A DNA stretch of 64,000 nucleotides from Strigamia acuminata (Eukaryota > Arthropoda > Chilopoda > Geophilomorpha > Linotaeniidae). Made by a program: the position numbers and the translations under genes. Location: assembly GCA_949358305.1 (NCBI GenBank), contig OX442315.1, positions 15,216,427 through 15,280,426 of the forward strand, in the 5' to 3' direction. The notes beneath the pieces are model-generated. The model was not told the DNA's origin. It did not search any database and worked only from the letters and a program-made list of their open reading frames with translations. Of this stretch, positions 45,601 to 55,347 are shown one piece after another. Numbering within the stretch: the first letter of the stretch is position 1; each line of letters opens with the position of its first letter.

Positions 45601-46815
45601 CAACCTTGTGCGCAAAGGTAACGATTTCCTATCCTCACACGGGCCACATATTCAATTATTTTTCTGCTTTTTCTCGTTTAGGTTGCTCAGGGTTGCGGTC
45701 TATCCTTCTCTGTATAACTCCGAAAACAAGGAGAATCGACCGACAGTTGTTCGCAGGTCACGCGACAACGATGAGGACTCGGATTCGGACGACGAATCGA
45801 ATATTCGCTACCGGGATGACGAGGGGACGGGTGAAGATCAAGGTGTGATGGAAATATTTTTGAATTTGCGCGCCATTTTGGTGCTTTTTTTGAATTTATT
45901 GGATTGTTTTCGATGTATTGCGAGTCTTTTTCGAATTTTTTTGACTTTTTGATTCTGTTTTTGTAGGGAGGTTGGCGAATAAGGTGGCACGAAAGGACAG
46001 TTTAGCTTTTAAATTAAGCAATCGACCCGATTTACAGGATTTAATCGACCGAAATATTATTCATCTGCAAAGCGAAAAAGAGCGGCAAGAAACCCGCGAA
46101 GCATTAGGTGTTCGACTCATCAGGTATGAAAAATTGGGTTATTTCGGGTCGTTTGGTTTTTTTTTTTTTTGGTTGGAGTTGATTTATTTTTGGGTTTTTC
46201 GCAGGAGATTAAGTCTACGACCAACTCAAGAGGAGCTCGAACAGCGCAACATCCTCAAACGTGAGTTGCGCGACCTTTTTTGGTTTATTTTTTTTTGTTT
46301 TTTTTGTGTGTGACGTGGGTGATGTCCTAATTTGAGCGAAAAATGTCTAGTGGATGCCAATTGAGATAAGTTTATTTTAATTTCTAGAACAAACAGCTGC
46401 AGAAGAGAAAAAAGAAAAGGAACAGAAAAAACGAGTGCTATTGAGGAAGGTGAGCAGAAAAATGGAAATTGTTTTTGGGATTTTTGTGATTTAAATTTTG
46501 GATTTTTTGATTTTGTTTTTAGCTGAGCTTCCGACCCACGATAGAGGAATTGAAGGAACGAAAAATTATACGATTTAACGATTATATCGAGGTGACACAA
46601 GCTCAAGATTACGACCGCAGAGCCGATAAGCCATGGACGAGACTCACGCCCAAAGACAAGGCGGCCATTCGAAAGGAATTGAACGAGTTTAAGAGCATGG
46701 AGATGGAAGTGCACGAAGACAGCCGACATCTCACCAGGTTCGGCGGTTTGGATGTGGAATTGTAGATTTTTTTGGCTGATTTTGTTTCGTGTTTTGTAGG
46801 TTTCATCGGCCGTGA
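33647..46815 (+). CDS. Phosphatase and actin regulator (PHACTR family)
   Basis: Proposed long form, 595 residues, exons 33647-33665, 40224-40385, 41258-41362, 44111-44335, 44420-44638, 45227-45617, 45682-45842, 45967-46123, 46205-46260, 46388-46449, 46523-46737, 46800-46815. Hallmarks: N-terminal basic '[19 protein letters not shown]'; RPEL repeat 1 '[20 protein letters not shown]'; C-terminal RPEL repeats '[20 protein letters not shown]', '[18 protein letters not shown]', '[16 protein letters not shown]'; and the PP1-binding end 'SRHLTRFHRP'. Family role: RPEL motifs bind G-actin, and the C-terminus binds protein phosphatase 1 in competition, controlling the cytoskeleton. The middle is acidic and proline-rich. 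The tiny 5' coding exon (MVIDFT) is the least certain part; all exons from 40224 on are strong. At least three alternative first exons join at 44111. Confidence 0.88.
34845..35028. mobile_element. Short pogo/Tigger-like MITE
   Basis: 184-bp element with terminal inverted repeats CAGTCGAAACTCTTTATAACGA at the left and the matching TCGTTATAAAGAGCTTCGACTG at the right. Internal copies of CGATATAACGAATT repeat. A TA precedes the left end; the right flank has no clear TA. Confidence 0.75.
36785..36880. repeat. Paired GC palindromes in an AT-rich repeat
   Basis: The perfect 12-bp palindrome GAGCCGCGGCTC occurs at 36815-36826 and 36847-36858, 20 bp apart, between two copies of AAAATACGGTA. Probably the core of a small foldback element. 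Confidence 0.6.
38473..38647 (-). mobile_element. 5S-rRNA-derived SINE, copy A (interrupted)
   Basis: Aligns with copy B (below) along its length but stops at TTCTAAGTAC, within the 5S-like part, where a CAGTGACTTCCC-type DNA element begins. It is therefore a copy split by a later insertion. Confidence 0.65.
38799..39405. mobile_element. Long-TIR foldback DNA element
   Basis: A ~607-bp imperfect palindrome: the left half from CAGTCGTGGACAAAG mirrors the right half ending in TTTGTCCACGACTG. Inner segments such as GGGTGCCCTTCTCCCATTGG (38940) pair with CCAATGGGAGAAGGGCACC (39277). The centre is a hairpin near 39095. No transposase. It lies between other element fragments. Confidence 0.85.
39745..39995 (-). 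mobile_element. 5S-rRNA-derived SINE, copy B
   Basis: The reverse complement of the right part reads GTTAAGCAGCATTGGGCCCA then GTCAGTACTTGGATGG, matching the internal promoter/loop region of 5S rRNA (GCTAAGCAGGGTCGGGCC, GTTAGTACTTGGATGG). The 5S-like head at the right is followed on the minus strand by an unrelated body shared with copy A. Confidence 0.75.
40569..41047. mobile_element. MITE with TA target duplication inside an older pogo-like element
   Basis: 479 bp with terminal inverted repeats GAGAGTTTGCGGGATGCATT and AATGCATCCCGCAAACTCTC, flanked by TA at 40567-40568 and 41048-41049. The right flank continues as TCGTTATATCGATAATTCG...TTTCGACTG, resembling the right end of the element at 34845. 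Located in the PHACTR intron between the first two RPEL-region exons. Confidence 0.85.
41781..41813. promoter_or_regulatory. Two adjacent RFX X-box motifs
   Basis: GTTGCCTGGCAAC (41781-41793) is a perfect X-box palindrome half-site pair; GTTGCTAGGCGAC (41801-41813) is a second near-match 20 bp on. They lie about 190 bp upstream of an alternative PHACTR first exon in a locally GC-rich stretch. Confidence 0.65.
42002..42032 (+). CDS. PHACTR alternative first coding exon ([10 protein letters not shown])
   Basis: ATG-led frame of ten codons plus one base, ending at a GT donor in phase 1, which joins exon 44111 in frame (KK-E-PVKEKS). Predicted Gly-2 and Cys-5 could allow lipidation, which is speculative. 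It lies downstream of two X-boxes. Confidence 0.45.
42759..42900 (+). CDS. PHACTR alternative first coding exon ([13 protein letters not shown]...)
   Basis: 47 codons plus one base from ATG to a GTAAGA donor, phase 1, compatible with exon 44111. A short upstream ORF (ATGGTGCAGTAA) begins 11 bp earlier. Confidence 0.45.
43779..43866 (+). CDS. PHACTR alternative first coding exon ([13 protein letters not shown]...)
   Basis: 29 codons plus one base from a well-placed ATG (GCCAAAATGGTC) to a GT donor, phase 1, 244 bp before exon 44111. Basic N-terminus '[14 protein letters not shown]' followed in frame by EPVKEKSEA. Best supported of the alternative starts. It would skip the N-terminal RPEL exon. 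Confidence 0.6.
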
Positions 46816-48382
46816 AAAGTGGAAATTGTGCTGGGAAAGTTTTACTCGCTCTCCAGGCCCGTGCGCATGTATCTGTGATGTTCCAATTGCTACGTCTCAG
46901 GGGCTGGAAGTTGGTCGGCGGCTTGTCAGCTGCGGTGCGTCGATGCCTTCGCTGCTGCGTTTTGTTGCTCATTTTTGCAATGGGAAACAGCAGACTTTAT
47001 GATACAAACTTTTACAAAAACGGAACTTTTAAACCCTGTTTATATTCGAATTTATTATTGTTTTTTTGTTTTTTTCTTCTATTTTTATTGGTCGGTGATA
47101 TGTGCGGGTGTTCTCGAGTGAAAACATTCCAGAAAAGGATTTTTATTTGTTTTTTGTTTGTAATTATGGTTGAAATTTGATGATTAATTTATCTAATTGT
47201 CAGTTGTAATGAGAATTTTTTTGTGTTAAAACTCGAGTCTTTTACTTACGAACAATGAATGACGGAAATTTTTGTTGTTTTTTGATTTTTGTTTTGCTTT
47301 TTAACGAGACGTGATTTGTTTGGGAAAAAATGGAAGAAAAAAAAAAGTGGACTTTCCAAGCAGTGATAATTATTTTTTTTAATCGTTAATTAATATACCA
47401 AACAAATTTATGGCAAAAGAGAGGAAATAAATAAAAGGATAAAAACTACCGCGAAATAAAACATTTTTCATCATCCCCATTGATCATCGATTTGCCTCCG
47501 TAGTTTGTGCCTCCTTCCTTTGTAAATATTTCTTATCTATGCTCGAAAAGAATACAAAATATGGAAAAAGAAAAATGATTATTATTATAAGCCTATATGA
47601 AGAAATTCCACGCAATTCATATATATTATATAGGCTAGAATTAAGCTCTAGAAAAACGAAATATTTTGCCCGAAATATTGTGGTGTACAAGTTTAGATTA
47701 AAAAGAAATTTTTTTTTTTATTTGTATTTTTATCGTGTTTATCTGGGATTTTATTTTTAATTATTAATTGATTAATTATTGTGTAAAAAATATTTTTTTT
47801 TTATTTTTAATTATTTTTAATTATTTTTTTTTGTTTTTTGCAAATCAATTTGATGGTAAGAATTTGTAATTTTTATAAATAGACGGAATTTATTTTTGAT
47901 TATTTTTAATTTTTCTTAAAAAAAAAAAATTTCTATTTTTAAAATTTGTTTCGAATTTGTCGATTTTTGTTCATTTTTAACGACGAGTTTTCCAGTTTTC
48001 AATTGAACGTGCGGTTTTTTTTTAAGATAGATTTTTCTTAACGGTTCATTTGTTTTTTTTCTCCTAATTTTGTTGACATTATTATTATTATTATTACTTG
48101 TTGTAATTATTGATAACGTATACATTTTCTAAAAAAAAAAAAAAAAAAAACGAAAGTAAAAAAAAAAAGATAAATACCTCAAAAAAATAAAAAACCGTTT
48201 TTTGTGTTGTATGGCAAAAGAAAAAAAAAAATTAGAAGAAATCATGTTTTCCTTAGAATGTTAATAACAAATTAAACTTCTAACTATCGAAAATTACTCG
48301 TCTCATTTTATTACACTGCGCTTACATTGGAAATTACACAAACGAGACTATTTTTGCTTTACACGATTTTGAACTCGAATAT
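46816..48382. other. 3' region of PHACTR and convergent HADHB
   Basis: Likely PHACTR 3' UTR with AATAAA signals near 47427 and AT-rich tracts. Homopolymer A near 48133-48170. On the minus strand a TTTATT (48307) gives a HADHB poly(A) signal. No other gene was seen. Confidence 0.5.
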
Positions 48383-51146
48383 CTATTGGGGATAACGTTC
48401 GACCAACATGGCGACGCCCTGCAATGAAAATCAAAGTAAAAAATCAATTTTAATTAATAAAATAACTAATAAAATCGTTATAAATGTACGAAAATTTATA
48501 CTACTATCCAGCTAGAACTTTGAGCTGTTAGCCCTGATTTTTCGCGATTTGAATTTTGATTTAGGCACCGGACATCGATCCCATACTCGATTTCGAATTG
48601 GTCGAGTAGATGTTTCGACCGGTGCCATTTTTAATTGAAAATTGGTTTAGTGATTGTTAATTTTACCTGTCCACCCGCTGCACAAGCGGCGATCAAGCCG
48701 TATTGTCCATTCTCCTTAATCAATCGATTCGCGGTGTGGCTTACGAGGCGCACACCGGTCGCTCCGAATGGGTGTCCAATGGACAAAGAACCACCCCACA
48801 GGTTGAATTTCTCCATAGGTGGGGCTGTCACCTAAAATTTGAATTTGTTAGATTTTTTTGGGGAATTTATTTGTTTGATTTGTAGTTACTTTAGCCTGTC
48901 TGCCCATGTGATTTTTCGCGAACCAATCGGAATCCATTGCTTTGAAATTAGCCAAAATTTGTCCCTAGAGAATGTTAATTTTAAATTGAAATATCGGACC
49001 GGAAATGATTTGGATTTGTCAGTGGAGCAAGAACTAATTTGTCAGAGATATTTGACAATTTTTGTTCAATATCTCGATAAATTTTGACAAAAATTTCAAT
49101 AAATCTGTGAGACTTTTGATCAAATTTCGACAAATTTGCCAATTTTTTAAATAAATTTCAACAAATTTGCCAATTTCTTTGATAAATTTGTACGAATTCG
49201 CCAATTTCATGATGAATTTAGACAAATTTTGTAGTTTTGCCACTTGTACTGGTTGAAAAATTTACAGCAAATGCTTCATGAAATTCAAAAACATCAATGT
49301 CACCCATGGTCAATCCCGCTCTTTCCAGTACTTTTGGCGTAGCATACGAAGGCCTGAAATATCAAAATCAAATTAAAATTTCAATTTACCTAATTCATTT
49401 ATATTTCTCTCTACCCTAAAAGCAGCTGATCCTTTGGATCTTGCGACACGTAAACAAAATCCCTTAAATAAGCCTTGGGTTTGAATCCCATAGCTTTCGC
49501 CTTCTCCTCAGTCATAATCAAACTGGCCGATGCACCATCAGTCTACAAAACAAAAAAAATTAAACATCAATACATCAAAAACCACAAAATTCAATCGTAC
49601 CAAAAAAGATGCATTTGCAGCTGTCACAGTTCCGTGGGGTTTGACAAACGCCGGCTTCAATTTGGCCATTTGTTCAGCCGTCGACATACGAATTCCATTA
49701 TCAGCACTCACTAATTTCTCTTTCCCTACACCGCAACAAACAAACGATTAAAAAAACACATTTCCCATCCTTTAAATCCAATTCACCAGGCACTTTGACC
49801 GGAATCACATCGCTGAATAAACCATTTCCAGCCGCTTCATGCGCCAGCTTGTGCGATCGCATTGCATAATCATCCTGCAACAAACAAAAAAAATTCAATT
49901 TAAATGTAAAATTAATCAAAATTAGACAAAAAAATTCACCTGTTCCCGTCGTGAAACTGCAAATGCTGCTGCCAATCGATCGGCAGAGTGTCCCATCACT
50001 TCATTCGTCGAGAATTCGGCCACGGCGGGCAACTAAACGATTTTAAATTGCATAAAATCACTTAATTTAGGCGAAAAATGATCGTCAATTACTTCTGGAG
50101 CCAACAGACCAGGACGGAACTGGGACAAAACACCCAAACGTGCGCCCATCGATTTAGCTTTATTCAAATTCAACATGATTTTGCGTAGTTTACGACTGAA
50201 ACGGATGGGAACATCCGACATGAATTCCACACCGCCTGCAATGACCGAATCGCACATGCCGGCCTGCATTAAGCCTATCGCTGTCGTAATGGCTTGGTTC
50301 GACGAGATACACGCCATCGTTACCGTATGAGCGGGAATTTTATCCGAAAAGCCAGCACCTAACGCCGCCTGGAAAACGTAAAAAATTGAATTAAACACAA
50401 AAAAAATATTTTTAGGCAGTTTTTATTTTTTTTTACCTCTCTGGCGACGTTACTCGTCTTCACTTCTTGGATTACTGTTCCAAAAATGATGTAATCGACG
50501 GCATCTCTCGGTAAATTCGTTTTTTTGATTAACCCGCTGTGAATTGATTATAAAAATATTTTGTGTTTTGATTTTTTGATATTTTTTGGGTTCGTTTAAT
50601 TACAGGAGCGCATTCCTGGCCAAGTCGTGGGGCATCATGTTGGCGTAATCGGTCAAGGATGTCAAAAATGGAGTTCGGACTCCTTCGACGAACACGATGT
50701 TTTTCCGCCCTTGTTGGGCCAAACTTGGTTTTGTTTTTGCTGCAATTTTTCAGCATTTATTAAAGTTTTTTTTTTTGCTATTTATAACGAGGGAATTTTG
50801 TCTTGCATAATTACCTCGTGCATCTATGATATTTGATGTCGAGACGCATCGAATTGGATCTGAAAATGAACAAAAATTAAATTACCAAAAGAAAAAATTG
50901 AAATCACAAAAATTGAAATCACAAAAATTACAAAACGTCAATTTCGCTCGAATTTGCGTATCATTTTCGTTTATTTCATTTTAATTTCATTTTAATTCAT
51001 TTAACTCGCATTTCCGATTACAATTTAGTTTAGGGTTTAAAAAAAAACTGCAATACAAACAAACTACTAAGGAGAAAAAACAACGACTTACTGAACCGAA
51101 CTAAAGTACCACTCCACAAATTTGGTTTCACGATTAAAGACGCCAT
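48383..51146 (-). CDS. HADHB: Trifunctional enzyme beta subunit, mitochondrial 3-ketoacyl-CoA thiolase
   Basis: Thirteen exons: 51092-51146, 50815-50859, 50604-50739, 50437-50536, 50093-50368, 49940-50032, 49787-49874, 49601-49725, 49415-49542, 49266-49353, 48890-48964, 48667-48831, 48383-48418; 469 residues, close to the vertebrate length. The last step of mitochondrial long-chain fatty-acid beta-oxidation: thiolytic cleavage of 3-ketoacyl-CoA, in complex with HADHA. Thiolase landmarks: nucleophilic Cys in '[12 protein letters not shown]', '[10 protein letters not shown]', the His of '[10 protein letters not shown]', and the second catalytic Cys in 'AACAAGGQG'. A short basic N-terminus ([11 protein letters not shown]...) is consistent with mitochondrial import. 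Only 120 bp separate its start from the EIPR1 stop. Confidence 0.95.
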
Positions 51147-51266
51147 GTTTGTAAATCTTGCCCTAACTTTTCGCGAGTTAACTCCACGCCACGCATGCGT
51201 ACGTACAAACCGACAACGCCATCTATTGCGATTTTTATCAACCATTATTTATTTCAAAAATCAAAA

Positions 51267-52994
51267 TTACAATAAAATTTTATATTTTTCAGCTCGTGGA
51301 ACCCTATTAATAACCAATCTTCCATCGTAACTTAACGATGCAAATAACCAGGGGTCAGCCGACGACCATTCGGCCGCGTAAACACTTTCTTCGTGTTCCT
51401 CGTAGGTCGATATAACTCGATCTTGAGGTTTGGTCCAATTGTCGTCGCCATTTTCATTTGGTTTCGGAGAAATGTTTCCGTCATCGCCTTCATCTTCCAA
51501 TAAATGTCCGAACGGCTCGGATGATATGGAAACGATGCTGGATAAAATGACGCGCGAATCACTGCTCGATGTTAACACGAGTTGGTCGTGGAAATGGTTG
51601 TAGCGGATACTCCAAACCCTGAAAGAGAAAAAGAAAGAGAAACTTTTCTAATTTTAATGTTGTTGAATATTAATTTTGATTTAGTTCACCAATGTGAATG
51701 GTCGGATAAGATCAAAACGGGTTCTTTCGTGTTGCGCACGTCCCAAAACTTGCTTTTGCAATCGTCGCCGCAACTCGCTAAATAATACTGTTTGTTCGGA
51801 TTGAAATCCAGATCACGAACCAACTGACCGTGTGCATTCTCGATACTGTAAACCTGCCTGAAAAATTAAAAAAAAATACGAAGTACATGAAAATTGTGAA
51901 AAAAATTGAAAAAAGATAAAAAAATATGAAAACAATGTGAAAAAATATGAAAAAAATATGAAAATAATGTAGAAAAGTGTGATAAAAAAATTGAAAACGT
52001 GTGAAAACACGTGAAAAAATTGAAAAAAAGTGAAAAAGCCTGGAAAATTGATATAAATATGAAAGAAATTTGAATTCTTTTCGTATTAACTGCATTGTGC
52101 GTAAATCCCATCCACGAATGCATGATTCGTTAGCCGTAGCAATTTGCGTGCAATTGTGATGCGGATTCCATCTCCCCGTAGTGAATTTTGGGTGGCCTTT
52201 AATTTCCAAACCGCATTTAGTTATTAACTGTAAAATAATATAAAAAAATCAATATTTATATGTACAAAAACACAAAAAAAATACTTTTGCTTCCGTACTG
52301 CTCTGAATTAAATCCCACAGTAAAATATTGTTGTCGACGAGTGATATAACCGTGTTACCGTCGCCTGGCTGCCATAGAACGCTTTAAATCAACGGCTTTA
52401 ATCGTTTAAATTGCGATTTTCAATTCTTTTTAACGTTTTCTCACCACTTTACTTCGGTTCCGTGGTTAGAAACGTTTAATTTGGTTAATAATTCGAGCGA
52501 GGGAGGCGTTAAAGTGGATTCATCGCTGACATTATTGACTTCGTAATCGTTCGGCATTTGCCATATGGTGCTCAACATTTCACACTTCCCGCACGACACT
52601 AGAAATACAAAAAAATATTCAATTTTAGCAATTTATTTAATTATTTATTTATTTGTTGTGGTTCTGTGGGTGTACCCTTGTTGTAACAAGTGGCGAGAAT
52701 GTTTTTTTCACTGGCAGGTGAGCTGATATGCCAAACTTCTCCATCTTTGTGCATAAAAACATTTTTATTTATCAAATTGTTTTCCTCATCAAACTCCACT
52801 TGATGGACCTGGTTGTCGCACTTGAGCGATTGCGTTCCCACTAGAAAACGAATGGCTTCTGTTTCGGCAGTTTGCGCGGTTAAAGCGCGAGACTAAAATA
52901 AAATTTAAAATTAGAAAAATTCTCTAATATTAAACTTATATAAATCAAATACTTGAAACTCCAAACCATAAATAACTGCAGCGTCGTCTTCCAT
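51267..52994 (-). CDS. EIPR1: EARP/GARP complex-interacting protein 1 (TSSC1), WD40
   Basis: Seven exons: 52953-52994, 52676-52892, 52445-52598, 52285-52381, 52091-52227, 51690-51857, 51267-51618; 388 residues, as in vertebrates. Starts '[20 protein letters not shown]', typical of the family. WD40 repeats are seen in '[20 protein letters not shown]', '[18 protein letters not shown]', '[19 protein letters not shown]' and '[20 protein letters not shown]'. EIPR1 recruits the EARP and GARP tethering complexes for endosomal recycling and dense-core vesicle biogenesis (family knowledge). Its start lies 239 bp from that of LTV1 in divergent arrangement. Confidence 0.93.
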
Positions 52995-53233
52995 CACGGC
53001 CGCATCGGTCTGCTGTTAGACTTAAGTTGAAATCTTTTCAATAAACTAAACTGTCTTATTATGAAATACTTAACGAAACAAATAATATTCTTTATTACAA
53101 ACCTTAATAATTTATATATGAATAACATTGTTTTGTAAATTATTATATAGTATAGTAAATAACGGATATAGAAAGACCGATACTTACTTCCGGTAGATTG
53201 CGTGCGTAATAACTCTCACAATTAAAATCCAGC
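52995..53233. promoter_or_regulatory. Divergent promoter, EIPR1 / LTV1
   Basis: 239 bp between divergent start codons; AT-rich with no TATA box placed convincingly. A compact bidirectional promoter is implied by position only. Confidence 0.5.
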
Positions 53234-55326
53234 ATGGGAAAGGTAAGTTTTGACACGTTTTAACCAATAAAATGGATTATTAATTTAAATATACGTGTTT
53301 TTTCTTTACAGACGGGTAAAAAGAAGCCCTTTATCGACAAAAAGAATTCTGTCACTTACCATTTGGTTCATCGAAGTGAAAGAGATCCGCTCAAAGCTGA
53401 TTTAGATGCGCCAGGTTTCGTGTTGGAACCCGTCGGTCGTGTGAATAAAGTAAAGGAAAATGTGCAAAATAAGGTCGTCCAAGTAATCACAATGTTTGAA
53501 ATATAGGAAATCGAAAAGAAACTTCCTCCCATTGTATTCGCTTCAGCTGTAGAAGAAGAAGTTGGGCTGCTAAATAAAGCAGCACCTGTTCGGGGTATTA
53601 AATTCGACGAAAATGTGTTGGAAATTATCAGTAAAAATTATATAATTTGCAGGACCTCGACCGGATTGGGATCCCGACATTGCCGCGAGATTCGACGATG
53701 AATTTGACGAAAATGACGATGATTTACCAGATGATTTCATTTTAAAAGCGAACGCAGATGTGGCATCGCAAAAAGATGCGATTGAGGACGAGTAAATGTT
53801 TAAATTTGGTGGGAAAAAACGTTTTAATTGATAAATGGTTTTTGTTTTCGGTTATTACAGCAATGGGTGCGATTCTGATGACGATATGTGGGAAGATGTT
53901 GATGATCGGACGGAAAAATCGGAGAAATCACGTTTTACTGAATATTCGGTTTCTTCGTCGGTTTTACCGCGAAATAAAGGATTGCAACAAATAGATGACC
54001 GATTTGAAACAGTGAATTAAATTATTAATTATTGATATTTATAAAAAAAAAAAATTTAATTTTTTTTATTATTATATTTTCTTTTAGATTTTCGAACAAT
54101 ACGACGATGAGGAAGTCGGGGCATTAGATCAAGATGATATCGTCGGTTGTGTGACGATGGAAAGTGCAATTTTTAAGCAAATAGTTGAAGATTTTGAGAA
54201 AGAGAAGGCTTCAGAGTGCGAAAAAAAATTTTAAAAGATTGATTTTGTAATTTAAAATCGTTTTAATTGATTTTTCAGGCGTAATAAACAATTTGTGCGA
54301 CAATTAAACGACAAATTAAACGAAGATGAAGACGAAAACGAAGGCGAAGAAGAGGTAGAAAAATTTGTAATAGAAAGACCTTTGGAGAAATGGGATTGTG
54401 AATCAATTCTAAGCAAAAACTCCACGTTGTATAATCATCCCCAGTTAATCAAGGCACCGCCATCATTGAAAGTAATTTTTTTTAATTTTAATTTTAATTA
54501 ATTCTACTTTGTTTTATATTTGTTTTTGATTTACAGCCGAAACCGATCTGCGTGTTTGGGAAAACAGGAATTCCTAAGGACACACTCAAGGAAAAATTGA
54601 CTTCTAAAAACCTCAAAGAACTTGACCAATCGTTTAATGTGTCAACTGTGTCACCTGCGTCAACTGCACACACTAAACCACGTAAAAAACACGAAAAGGA
54701 AGATCCAGAGGATAAACACTGTAGGAAACAAGCTGTGAAAGAGCAAAGAAGGGTAAAAATCTATTTTCAAATTGAAAATTTTGAAAATTTCGTAATAAAA
54801 TTGAGAATTTAATAAAAATGTGTGAAATTTTCATGAAAAAATGGAAATTCTCATGAAAAAATGGAAATTTTCATGAAAAATTGGAAATTTTCATGAAAAA
54901 TTGGAAATTTTCATGAAAAATTGGAAATTTTCATGAAAAAATGGAAATTTTCATGAAAAAATGGAAATTTTCATGAAAAAATGGAAATTTTCATGAAAAA
55001 ATGGAAATTTTCATGAAAAAATGGAAATTTTCATGAAAAAATGGAAATTTTCATAAAAAAATGGAAATTTTCATGAAAAAATGAAAATTTTCATGAAAAA
55101 TCTCAAAATTTCACGCAAAAATTTCAAAATTTCACGCAAAAAGAACAAAATTTCACGCAGAAATTTCAATTCAAGAGAAAATAACATGAAAAAAATTTAA
55201 TTTTGGTTCCAGGAGAGGCGAAAAGAGAAGAAAATTAATAAAGAGGTGTTCAAAGAAGAGAAGAAAGTGCAAGAAAAGATCCTTTTAAATGTACACAATA
55301 AGTTACAAACCATTAAATTAAACTAA
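53234..55326 (+). CDS. LTV1: Ribosome biogenesis protein LTV1
   Basis: Nine exons: 53234-53242, 53312-53449, 53507-53594, 53653-53791, 53861-54011, 54088-54215, 54279-54471, 54537-54752, 55213-55326; 391 residues. The first exon has only three codons (MGK). Diagnostic are 'KKPFIDKKNSVTYHLVHRS', the acidic 'FDDEFDENDDDLPDDF', 'SSSVLPRNKGLQQIDDRFE', 'DDEEVGALD' and the lysine-rich C-terminus. LTV1 is a cytoplasmic/nuclear 40S assembly factor that holds ENP1/RPS3 and is released by CK1 phosphorylation (family knowledge). The last intron contains a 20-bp minisatellite. Confidence 0.93.
54821..55100. repeat. 20-bp minisatellite in LTV1 intron 8
   Basis: Fourteen consecutive 20-bp units ATGGAAATTTTCATGAAAAA with one or two changes each. 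Degenerate related A-rich repeats follow to 55150. Confidence 0.95.
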
Positions 55327-55347
55327 ATTGTTTTATTTGAGCCTAAA

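Noticed and set aside
46226-46972. 248-codon minus-strand frame over PHACTR 3' exons
   Set aside because: Antisense shadow of confirmed PHACTR exons and introns.
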